Source: Streptomyces himalayensis subsp. himalayensis (GTDB lineage Bacteria > Actinomycetota > Actinomycetes > Streptomycetales > Streptomycetaceae). Taken from it: a stretch of DNA of 64,000 nucleotides. The stretch covers positions 62,001 to 126,000 of the forward strand of contig NZ_JACEHE010000017.1 of assembly GCF_013778455.1 (NCBI RefSeq). Direction: 5' to 3'. Below are positions 23,891 to 31,653 of the stretch, in pieces. Position 1 is the stretch's first letter; each line of letters starts with the position of its first letter. A model generated the notes under the pieces. That model did not search any database, had not been told where the DNA came from, and worked only from the letters and a program-made list of their open reading frames with translations. The position numbers and the translations under genes are program-made.

Positions 23891-25780
23891 TCACGCCTCG
23901 CGCGCCCCCGCGTACATCTCCTCGATGAGGTGCTGGTACTCCCGCTCGACCACGGGCCGCTTCAGCTTCAGGCTGGGCGTCAGCTCCCCGTGCTCGACGT
24001 CCAGGTCGCGCGGCAGCAGCTTGAACTTCTTGATGGTCTGCCAGCGCTGCAGGCCCTCGTTCATCTTCTGGACGTAGCCGTCGATGAGCTCGACCGTCTC
24101 CGGCGCGGCGACCACCTCGGCGTACGACTTGCCGCCCAGGCCGTTCTCCGCGGCCCAGCCGAGGATCGCGGCCTCGTCGAGCGCGATCAGCGCACTGCAG
24201 AAGTTACGGTCGGCGCCGAGCACCACGATGTTGGAGGTGTACGGGCACACCGCCTTGAACTGGCCCTCGATCTCTGTCGGCGCGATGTACTTGCCGCCGG
24301 ACGTCTTGAAGAGGTCCTTCTTGCGGTCGGTGATCTTCAGGTACCCGTCCGGGGACAGCTCACCGATGTCGCCGGTGTGGAACCAGCCGTCCGGCTCGAG
24401 GACCTCGGCGGTCTTCTCCGGCAGCCCGTGGTAGCCCTCCATGATGCCCGGGCCGCGCAGCAGGATCTCGCCGTCCTCAGCGATGCGCACCTCGCAGCCG
24501 GGCAGCGGCTTGCCGACCGTGCCGGTGCGGTACGCCTCACCGGGGTTCACGAAGGACGCGGCGCTGGACTCGGTCAGGCCGTAGCCCTCCAGGATGTGGA
24601 TGCCCGCGCCGGAGAAGAAGTAGCCGATCTCGGGCGCCAGCGCGACCGAGCCGGAGACACAGGCGCGCAGTCGGCCGCCGAACGCCTCCCGCAGCTTGGA
24701 GTAGACGAGCGCGTCGGCGATCTTGTGCTTGGCGGACAGCCCGAAGGGCGCCGACGCGGTGCCGGTACGGCGGAAGTTGTCCTGGGTGACCTTGGCGTAC
24801 TCGCGGGCGACCTCGGACGCCCACTGGAAGATCTTGTACTTGGCCGGGCCGCCCGCACGGGCCTTGGCGGCGACGCCGTTGTAGACCTTCTCGAAGATGC
24901 GCGGCACAGCGGCCATGTACGTCGGCTGCACGACCGGCAGATTCTCGATGATCTTGTCGATCCGGCCGTCGACGGCGGTGACATGGCCGACCTCGATCTG
25001 GCCGCTGGTCAGCACCTTGCCGAAGACGTGTGCGAGCGGCAGCCAGAGGTACTGCACGTCGTCGGCCGCCACCAGGCCGGTCGCAGCGATGGCCTTGGCC
25101 ATGTACGACCAGTTGTCCTGCGGCAGCCGCACGCCCTTGGGGCGGCCGGTGGTGCCCGAGGTGTAGATCAGGGTCGCAAGCTGGTCGGCGGTGATCGCCG
25201 AGACCTTCTTCTTGATCAGGTCCGGGTTCTTCTCCAGATACGCGGCGCCGCGCACCTCCAGCTCGGCGAGCGTGAGAACCCAGCCCTCGGGCTCGTCGGC
25301 GGCGGCCTCGACGCCCTTCGGGTCGATCACCACGACATGAGTGAGGCCCGGCAGCTCGGCACGCTTCTCACGCGCCTTGGCGAGCTGCGCCGCATCCTCG
25401 GCGATCAGAACCCGGCTGTCCGAGTCGGACAGGATGAACGCGGACTCCTCGGCATTGGTCTGCGGATAGACGGTCGTCGTCGCCGCGCCCGCGCAGAGGA
25501 TGCCGAGGTCGGAGAGGATCCACTCGACCCGGGTCGAGGAGGCGAGGGCCACCCGCTCCTCGGGCTGCACGCCCAGCTCGATCAGCCCGGCCGCGATGGC
25601 GTAGACCCGCTCGGCCGCCTGCGCCCAGCTCAGCGACTTCCACTCGTCCGGCCCCTCGCCGGAGGACGACGGCACCGGATAGCGATAGGCCTCAGCGTCC
25701 GGTGTGGCCGCCACGCGCTCCAAGAAGAGAGTCGCCACGGACGGCGGTCGGTTCTCGATCAGGGTCTGTGTGTCGCTCAC
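23891..25780 (-). CDS. Long-chain fatty acid-CoA ligase (AMP-dependent synthetase)
   Basis: An ATP-dependent acyl-CoA synthetase, 629 aa, FadD15-like, that activates long-chain fatty acids. The adenylation motifs are TLIYTSGTTGRPKGV (P-loop-like), PLAHVF, ILEGYGLTESSA, GWFHTGDIG and DRKKDLFKTSGGKYIAP. The C-terminal lid ends with SLKLKRPVV. I choose the GTG at 25780 because GGAGG lies 6 bases upstream and homologues begin SDTQTLIE; the frame extends 11 codons more. It is downstream of lepA but separated by about 400 bp with a terminator hairpin, so probably a separate transcript. Confidence 0.93.
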   Translation of the reverse strand: MSDTQTLIENRPPSVATLFLERVAATPDAEAYRYPVPSSSGEGPDEWKSLSWAQAAERVYAIAAGLIELGVQPEERVALASSTRVEWILSDLGILCAGAATTTVYPQTNAEESAFILSDSDSRVLIAEDAAQLAKAREKRAELPGLTHVVVIDPKGVEAAADEPEGWVLTLAELEVRGAAYLEKNPDLIKKKVSAITADQLATLIYTSGTTGRPKGVRLPQDNWSYMAKAIAATGLVAADDVQYLWLPLAHVFGKVLTSGQIEVGHVTAVDGRIDKIIENLPVVQPTYMAAVPRIFEKVYNGVAAKARAGGPAKYKIFQWASEVAREYAKVTQDNFRRTGTASAPFGLSAKHKIADALVYSKLREAFGGRLRACVSGSVALAPEIGYFFSGAGIHILEGYGLTESSAASFVNPGEAYRTGTVGKPLPGCEVRIAEDGEILLRGPGIMEGYHGLPEKTAEVLEPDGWFHTGDIGELSPDGYLKITDRKKDLFKTSGGKYIAPTEIEGQFKAVCPYTSNIVVLGADRNFCSALIALDEAAILGWAAENGLGGKSYAEVVAAPETVELIDGYVQKMNEGLQRWQTIKKFKLLPRDLDVEHGELTPSLKLKRPVVEREYQHLIEEMYAGAREA

Positions 25781-26047
25781 GACATCCTCCGGGCCCGCGA
25801 CAGTGCGTTCCACTGACTCACAGTGCCTGCGACTGACTAGTGCGGCTGGTGTTGTTTAACTCACGAGTAACCATCGAGCAGTGATCAGGGTAAAGGTGAG
25901 ATGCCCTGCACGTAAGAGGCCGCGGCCTGTCACTTCCTACAGAGACGGGGCGTTTCCCGCAGGCACGGTGCGCGGCGGGAGCCGCGCACCGGCGCACATG
26001 CGACACAGGGCACATACAGCACAGCGCACATACGGCACACATATGGA

Positions 26048-26082
26048 AGGGCCCGCCGCGCCGTGGTGGCGCGCCGGGCCCT
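26048..26082 (-). terminator. Hairpin terminator downstream of lepA
   Basis: AGGGCCCGCCGCGCC and GGCGCGCCGGGCCCT form a 15-bp stem with one mismatch around a GTGGT loop, about 97 bp after the lepA stop. There is no long U-tract, as is common in Streptomyces. The stretch 25781-26178 also holds a CACATACNGCAC-type direct repeat at 26000-26042 and a dispersed repeat, but no gene I can support. Confidence 0.7.
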
Positions 26083-26117
26083 CCCCCAGTGCATTGAGGG
26101 CCTGGGACGTACCCCCA
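26081..26117. repeat. 37-bp dispersed repeat, copy B1
   Basis: CTCCCCCAGTGCATTGAGGG followed by CCTGGGACGTACCCCCA. The reverse complement of the segment at 29029-29065 matches it over all 37 positions with about five differences. Outer C-runs and the inner palindrome suggest a mobile hairpin repeat of the kind common in Streptomyces. Confidence 0.7.
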
Positions 26118-26178
26118 CTCGTCCTGTCCTGATTCCCTTGCCATGGGCCGGAGCTGCTTCCCGCCCTCGGCGCCCGGC

Positions 26179-28050
26179 CTACTTCTTGCTCTTGGACTGG
26201 CCGCCGTCGTCGCTGGACAGCACCGCGATGAAGGCCTCCTGCGGCACCTCCACGGAGCCGACCATCTTCATCCGCTTCTTGCCTTCCTTCTGCTTCTCCA
26301 GCAGCTTCCGCTTACGGGAGATGTCACCGCCGTAGCACTTGGCGAGGACGTCCTTGCGGATGGCGCGGATGGTCTCGCGGGCGATGACCCGGGAGCCGAT
26401 GGCCGCCTGGATGGGCACCTCGAAGGCCTGCCGCGGGATGAGCTCCCGGAGTTTGGCGACCAGCCGCACGCCGTACGCGTAGGCCGCGTCCTTGTGCGTG
26501 ATCGCGGAGAACGCGTCGACCTTGTCGCCGTGCAGCAGGATGTCGACCTTGACCAGGCTGGAGGTCTGCTCGCCCGTGGGCTCGTAGTCGAGGGAGGCGT
26601 AGCCGCGGGTCTTGGACTTCAGCTGGTCGAAGAAGTCGAAGACGATCTCGGCGAGCGGCAGGGTGTAGCGGATCTCGACGCGGTCCTCGGAGAGGTAGTC
26701 CATGCCGAGCATCACGCCGCGCCGGTTCTGGCACAGCTCCATGATCGAGCCGATGAACTCGGACGGCGCAAGGATCGTCGCCCGTACGACCGGCTCGTAC
26801 ACCTCTCCGATCTTGCCCTCGGGGAACTCGCTCGGGTTGGTGACGATGTGCTCGCTGCCGTCCTCCATGATCACGCGGTAGACCACGTTGGGCGCGGTGG
26901 CGATCAGGTCGAGCCCGAACTCGCGCTCCAGGCGCTCACGGATCACGTCCAGGTGGAGCAGGCCCAGGAAGCCGACGCGGAAGCCGAAGCCGAGCGCGGC
27001 CGACGTCTCCGGCTCGTACACGAGGGCGGCGTCGTTGAGCTGCAGCTTGTCGAGGGCGTCGCGCAGCTCGGGGTAGTCCGAGCCGTCCAGCGGATAGAGG
27101 CCGGAGAACACCATCGGCTTGGGGTCCTTGTAGCCGCCGAGAGCTTCGGTGGCCCCCTTGGACTGCTGGGTGATGGTGTCACCCACCTTGGACTGGCGGA
27201 CGTCCTTCACGCCGGTGATCAGATAGCCCACCTCGCCGACGCCGAGGCCGTCGGCCGGCAGCATCTCGGGCGAGTTCGTCCCGATCTCGAGGAGCTCGTG
27301 GGTCGCGCCCGTGGACATCATCCGGATCCGCTCACGCTTGTTGAGCTGCCCGTCGACGACTCGTACATACGTCACGACGCCGCGGTAGGAGTCGTACACC
27401 GAGTCGAAGATCATCGCGCGCGCGGGGGCGTCGGCGACACCGACCGGGGCCGGGATCTCGGCGACGACCTTGTCAAGGAGCGCCTCCACACCCAGGCCGG
27501 TCTTGGCCGAGACCTTCAGCACGTCCTCGGGCTCGCAGCCGACCAGGTTGGCGAGCTCCTCGGAGAACTTCTCCGGCTGCGCGGCCGGCAGGTCGATCTT
27601 GTTGAGGACCGGGATGATCGTGAGGTCGTTCTCCATCGCCAGATACAGGTTGGCGAGGGTCTGCGCCTCGATGCCCTGGGCCGCGTCGACCAGCAGGACC
27701 GTGCCCTCACAGGCCGCGAGGGACCGGGACACCTCATACGTGAAGTCGACGTGCCCGGGGGTGTCGATCATGTTGAGGATGTGGGTTCGGCCCTGGCCGT
27801 CGCCCGTGGTGGGCGCCCAGGGCAGCCGTACAGCCTGGGACTTGATCGTGATGCCGCGCTCGCGCTCGATATCCATACGGTCGAGGTACTGAGCGCGCAT
27901 CTGCCGCTGCTCGACCACACCGGTCAGCTGGAGCATCCGGTCGGCGAGAGTGGACTTGCCGTGGTCGATGTGCGCGATGATGCAGAAATTGCGGATCAGA
28001 GCCGGGTCTGTACGGCTCGGCTCGGGCACATGGTCAGTGATCGCGGGCAC
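26179..28050 (-). CDS. lepA: Elongation factor 4 (LepA)
   Basis: A ribosome-associated translational GTPase of 623 aa that acts on stalled or mis-translocated ribosomes. The GTPase motifs are FCIIAHIDHGKSTL (G1), DTPGHVDF (G3) and LNKIDLP (G4). Domains related to EF-G follow, and the unique LepA C-terminal domain ends with SRKRKLLEKQKEGKKRM. The GTG start at 28050 gives VPAITDHV. The divergent gene is rpsT, 241 bp away, a neighbourhood conserved in actinobacteria. Confidence 0.97.
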   Translation of the reverse strand: MPAITDHVPEPSRTDPALIRNFCIIAHIDHGKSTLADRMLQLTGVVEQRQMRAQYLDRMDIERERGITIKSQAVRLPWAPTTGDGQGRTHILNMIDTPGHVDFTYEVSRSLAACEGTVLLVDAAQGIEAQTLANLYLAMENDLTIIPVLNKIDLPAAQPEKFSEELANLVGCEPEDVLKVSAKTGLGVEALLDKVVAEIPAPVGVADAPARAMIFDSVYDSYRGVVTYVRVVDGQLNKRERIRMMSTGATHELLEIGTNSPEMLPADGLGVGEVGYLITGVKDVRQSKVGDTITQQSKGATEALGGYKDPKPMVFSGLYPLDGSDYPELRDALDKLQLNDAALVYEPETSAALGFGFRVGFLGLLHLDVIRERLEREFGLDLIATAPNVVYRVIMEDGSEHIVTNPSEFPEGKIGEVYEPVVRATILAPSEFIGSIMELCQNRRGVMLGMDYLSEDRVEIRYTLPLAEIVFDFFDQLKSKTRGYASLDYEPTGEQTSSLVKVDILLHGDKVDAFSAITHKDAAYAYGVRLVAKLRELIPRQAFEVPIQAAIGSRVIARETIRAIRKDVLAKCYGGDISRKRKLLEKQKEGKKRMKMVGSVEVPQEAFIAVLSSDDGGQSKSKK

Positions 28051-28291
28051 GCAGGGTCCTGTCTCTTGAGGCGCCTGTCGCCTCGGGTCGGATCAAGTCG
28101 GATCAATACGCAGGTTCCATGGTCCCACGGGCCGGGGGGTGCGACTGGTTTGGGCCGCCAGGGGAGCCGCTGGTAACCTGGGCAGCTGTGTCTCATGCCC
28201 TCTCAGCGCGAGGCACGAAGCAAGACTAGGAAGAGAAATCACCGGTACGGGACCTGCACGGCCCCGTGCCTGAACCTGAGAAGGCTCATTC

Positions 28292-28558
28292 GTGGCGAAC
28301 ATCAAGTCCCAGATCAAGCGGATCAAGACCAACGAGAAGGCCCGGCTGCGCAACAAGGCCGTCAAGTCCTCCCTGAAGACCGCGATCCGCAAGGCCCGCG
28401 AGGCCGCTGCCGCGGGTGACGTCGAGAAGGCCACCGAGTACACGCGCGAGGCTTCGCGCAAGCTCGACAAGGCTGTATCGAAGGGCGTCATCCACAAGAA
28501 CCAGGCCGCCAACAAGAAGTCGGCGCTGGCTTCCAAGGTCGCTTCCCTCAAGGGCTGA
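28292..28558 (+). CDS. rpsT: 30S ribosomal protein S20
   Basis: A small primary rRNA-binding protein of 88 aa, very basic and helical, with ANIKSQIKRIKTNEKARLRN at the start and HKNQAANKKSALASKV at the end. The start is GTG at 28292 with GAGAAGG upstream. It is monocistronic and divergent from lepA. Nothing unusual in the sequence. Confidence 0.97.
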   Translation: MANIKSQIKRIKTNEKARLRNKAVKSSLKTAIRKAREAAAAGDVEKATEYTREASRKLDKAVSKGVIHKNQAANKKSALASKVASLKG

Positions 28559-28705
28559 GTCGGCTGGGCCCTCGTGGCCCATCCCCTGACTTGACCGCCG
28601 GAAGGACCCAGAGCGGGCCCTCTCTCATCCGCTCCCGACCGGCACCCGGCACCGCACGCGGCCTGCGTTCGCCACGCGGGTGCGGCGCCACAGTTGCTTG
28701 ACTCG

Positions 28706-28750
28706 AAGGCCCCGGCCTCCGCCCCTCCCCCGGGCGGTGGCCGGGGCCTT
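28706..28750 (+). terminator. Strong hairpin downstream of rpsT
   Basis: AAGGCCCCGGCCTCCGCCC and GGGCGGTGGCCGGGGCCTT form a 19-bp stem with one mismatch around a CTCCCCC loop. It is 148 bp after the rpsT stop, so it may end that transcript. The arms run A-rich to T-rich, so it could also work on the minus strand. Confidence 0.65.
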
Positions 28751-28920
28751 CGGCGTACGGCCACGGCACACACCCGCCGACGTGGGGTGCGCCCAACCGC
28801 ACCTTGCCAAATGAGGGCGGGACCCACACAGAAGGACCCACACAGAAGGGTGGAGACCGACGGGCGTAGTCCGCCCGAGGCAGCCACCGCCTCCCAGGGC
28901 CGCGCCGCGCGGAGCGCTTG

Positions 28921-29110
28921 GACCGACCGGCAATTGGAGGGTGGGAGAAGGAGCGGGGTCTGGTGCGTGCAGCTGCAAGGCGGAGGAGGGAGTGATGGCG
29001 GAGCCATCGCGACCCACGACAACGCGGCTGGGGGCACCTCCCACGCCCTCAAGGCAGTGGGGGAGTGCGTGCCAGACCCCGCGACGCCGCCCTCCAATTG
29101 CCGGTCGGTC
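28921..29110. mobile_element. 190-bp MITE-like element with 21-bp terminal inverted repeats
   Basis: GACCGACCGGCAATTGGAGGG at 28921-28941 is the exact reverse complement of 29090-29110. Inside, GCGGGGTCTGG pairs with CCAGACCCCGC, so the inverted repeat continues imperfectly. The core contains repeat copy B2 (29029-29065). The element abuts the holA stop codon, whose TAA begins at the next base. No transposase frame exists. No obvious target duplication is visible by eye. It could also be a bidirectional terminator. The stretch 28559-29110 has no supported gene. Confidence 0.65.
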
Positions 29111-30106
29111 TTAGCCCCGCCGGGCCCTCGCGGCCCGAGCGATCGTGACGACCGCCTTCTCCAGGGCGTACTCGGGATCGTCACCCCCGCCCTTGACGCC
29201 GGCGTCCGCCTCCGCAACCGCCCGAAGGGCAGCCGCAACCCCGTCCGGCGTCCACCCCCGCATCTGCTGCCGCACCCGATCGATCTTCCACGGCGGCATG
29301 CCCAGCTCTCGCGCGAGATCCGCCGGGCGGCCGCCGCGCGCGGACGACAGCTTTCCGATGGCCCGCACTCCCTGCGCCAGCGCACTCGTGATCATGACGG
29401 GCGCTACCCCGGTGGCGAGCGACCAGCGCAGTGCCTCGAGCGCCTCGGCCGCCCGCCCCTCCACCGCACGGTCGGCCACCGTGAAGCTGGAGGCCTCGGC
29501 CCGGCCCGTGTAGTAACGCCCGACCACGGCTTCGTCGATCGCGCCCTCGACATCCGCGACCAGCTGCGACACGGCGGAGGCAAGCTCCCGCAGATCACTG
29601 CCTATCGCGTCGACCAGCGCCTGGCACGCCTCGGGCGTCGCCGAGCGCCCCACTGTCCGGAACTCGCTCCGCACGAACGACAGCCGGTCCGCGGGCTTGG
29701 TCATCTTGGGGCAGGCGACCTCCCGCGCGCCCGCCTTGCGCGCGGCGTCCAGCAGACCCTTCCCCTTGGCGCCACCCGCATGCAGCAGCACCAGCGTGAT
29801 CTCCTCGGCCGGGGCAGCGAGATACGCCTTCACGTCCTTGACCGTGTCGGCCGACAGGTCCTGCGCATTGCGCACGACCACGACCTTGCGCTCGGCGAAG
29901 AGCGAGGGGCTCGTCAGCTCGGCGAGCGTGCCGGGCACCAGCTGATCCGGGGTGAGGTCACGCACGTCCGTGTCGGCGTCGGCGGCCCGGGCCGCCGCCA
30001 CGACCTGCTGCACGGCACGGTCGAGCAGCAGATCCTCCTGCCCCACGGCAAGCGTGACGGGCGCGAGCGGATCTGCCTGACCGGCGGTTTCAGTCTTCCT
30101 TGCCAT
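29111..30106 (-). CDS. holA: DNA polymerase III delta subunit
   Basis: The clamp-loader delta subunit, 331 aa, AAA+ fold without ATP binding, that opens the beta sliding clamp. Recognisable segments: PVTLAVGQEDLLLDRAVQQV, FAERKVVVVRNAQDL, LRELASAVSQLVADVE and the helical C-terminal collar (LARELGMPPWKIDRVRQQ). ATG 30106 (MARKTET) is preferred; the frame to 30151 adds 15 non-conserved codons. It follows comEA-comEC and two small genes in the same direction, the usual arrangement in Streptomyces and many Gram-positives. Confidence 0.93.
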   Translation of the reverse strand: MARKTETAGQADPLAPVTLAVGQEDLLLDRAVQQVVAAARAADADTDVRDLTPDQLVPGTLAELTSPSLFAERKVVVVRNAQDLSADTVKDVKAYLAAPAEEITLVLLHAGGAKGKGLLDAARKAGAREVACPKMTKPADRLSFVRSEFRTVGRSATPEACQALVDAIGSDLRELASAVSQLVADVEGAIDEAVVGRYYTGRAEASSFTVADRAVEGRAAEALEALRWSLATGVAPVMITSALAQGVRAIGKLSSARGGRPADLARELGMPPWKIDRVRQQMRGWTPDGVAAALRAVAEADAGVKGGGDDPEYALEKAVVTIARAARARRG

Positions 30107-30250
30107 CGCGCCCAAGCATCCCACGCCCCACTGACAACGGGCTCCGGTCATGTGCCGCCCGGAACCGCGCCGGCAGTCCGGGAGGCCACGAGACGAAAGA
30201 CCGCATTCGCGGAAGGCCGCACCCGGACTACGGCCTCCCGGGACGCCATG

Positions 30251-30496
30251 TCACGGCTCCTCGCGCCAGCCGTCCCACTCGGCCGCGAACTCGTCCAGCG
30301 CCGCGGGCGCGAGCCGGTCCTCCGGGTCCTCGACGACCAAGAGCCACTGCGCGTCCTCGGCGTCGTCCTCGCCGGCGAGAGAGTCCCTGACGAGCTGCGG
30401 CTCCTCATCCACGCCGAACCGTTCGCCGAGCGCCTCGGCGGCCTCCTCCGCGGCATCCCGGTCGGGCAGCACCAGCACATGTCTCACATCACTCAC
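30251..30496 (-). CDS. Small acidic conserved hypothetical protein
   Basis: An 81-aa protein read from GTG at 30496 to TGA at 30251. It contains HVLVLPDRDAAEEAAEALGE, many Asp/Glu residues, and ends DEFAAEWDGWREEP. It looks like a small ribosome- or nucleic-acid-pathway accessory protein but I do not recognise a family. It starts 50 bp after the YceI gene and precedes holA by 144 bp, all on one strand. The Shine-Dalgarno is weak (GGAAAC). Third-position GC is high and the peptide has a regular composition, supporting a real gene. Confidence 0.75.
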   Translation of the reverse strand: MSDVRHVLVLPDRDAAEEAAEALGERFGVDEEPQLVRDSLAGEDDAEDAQWLLVVEDPEDRLAPAALDEFAAEWDGWREEP

Positions 30497-30546
30497 GCAC
30501 ACAGTTTCCGGTACCGCCGAGGGTCCGATCCGTCGGGCCCTTGCCT

Positions 30547-31437
30547 TCAGACCTTGGGAACGACCTGCACGTCCAAGTCGATCTTGATGCTGGGTCCCAC
30601 CACCGCGATGCCGCGCGCGAGCATCGTCTGCCAGCTGATCGTGAAGTCGTCGCGGTGCAGCTCGGTGGTGGCGCGGCAGGCAGCGCGCGTCTCGCCCTCC
30701 ATACCGGTGCCGACGCCGAGGTACTCGGTGTCGAGCGTGACCGTGCGGGTCACGCCGTGCAGCGTGAGCGCACCGGTGATCGCCCACCGGCTGCCGCCCC
30801 TGTGTACGAACCGGTCGCTGTAGAACTCGAGCACCGGGAACCGGTCCACATCGAGGAAGTCCGCGGACCGCAGGTGGTCGTCGCGCATCTTGACATTGGT
30901 GTCGATGGAGGAGGCATCGATGACCACATGCATCGCCGAGTGCTCGACGCGCTCGGCGATGCGTATGACGCCCGCGAACGTGTTGAACCGGCCGTGGATG
31001 CGAGCGAGCCCGATGTGCCGCGCCGTGAAGCCGATCGAGGAGTGCGTCGGCTCGATCTCCCAGTCCCCGGGCTGCGGCAGCGCCGGAAGCTGGGCGACGT
31101 GCAGCGTGACATCGCCGAGCGACGCGTGCGCGCTCTCACCCACCGAGGCGTTCGTGTGGTACGGCGTGAAGCCCTCCGCCAAGACCGCCAGGCGGTAGTC
31201 GCCGGCGGGTACGGTCGCGACGAAGGAGCCGAAGGGGTCAGTGCTGCCGCTGACCACCGTGCGCCCCATCTCGTCGTTGAGGGCGAACTCGGCGTTCCGC
31301 ACCGGCTCGTTCACCGGGTCGAGCACCCGGCAACTGACCAGGCCGGCCGAGTGCGGCACCGGCACCGCGGAGAATGGACCCGAGCGCAGAGCCCGACTTG
31401 TGTGATTTCCCCGCCGACGGCCGAACATGCGCAACAT
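30547..31437 (-). CDS. YceI-family protein with N-terminal carboxypeptidase-regulatory-like domain
   Basis: A 296-aa protein with two parts. Residues about 30-105 (GLVSCRVLDPVNEPVRNAEF, GSFVATVPAGDYRLAV) look like a carboxypeptidase-regulatory-like beta sandwich. Residues about 120-296 are the YceI lipocalin-like domain (WEIEPTHSSIGFTARHIGLA, RSADFLDVDRFP, GALTLHGVTRTVTLD). YceI domains bind isoprenoid or quinone-like molecules. No clear signal peptide. ATG 31437 with AGGGGG upstream. The upstream 216 bp are relatively AT-rich and probably contain its promoter. Confidence 0.9.
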   Translation of the reverse strand: MLRMFGRRRGNHTSRALRSGPFSAVPVPHSAGLVSCRVLDPVNEPVRNAEFALNDEMGRTVVSGSTDPFGSFVATVPAGDYRLAVLAEGFTPYHTNASVGESAHASLGDVTLHVAQLPALPQPGDWEIEPTHSSIGFTARHIGLARIHGRFNTFAGVIRIAERVEHSAMHVVIDASSIDTNVKMRDDHLRSADFLDVDRFPVLEFYSDRFVHRGGSRWAITGALTLHGVTRTVTLDTEYLGVGTGMEGETRAACRATTELHRDDFTISWQTMLARGIAVVGPSIKIDLDVQVVPKV

Positions 31438-31653
31438 CCCCCTGTGCGACGTGCCTCACTATTTTCGATGATGCATTCGACCACCGATGTGGCATTCGAG
31501 GCAACTCACGCTCACATTGCGGGAATGCTGCGGAAGTAATGCGAGCTGGCACGAGTAATCCGAATTCGTCAGTGGAGATGGCGTTCGTCAGGTGAAATGA
31601 GGTTTCTGTGGGTAACACCCACGACGACACCTCAACCACGGCCACGACGAGCC

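Noticed and set aside
28625..29385. Frames on both strands through the MITE-like element, for example a minus-strand frame containing TALRAWEVPP.
   Set aside because: They follow the dispersed repeats. Similar short hypothetical proteins are annotated in other Streptomyces, apparently from the same repeats.
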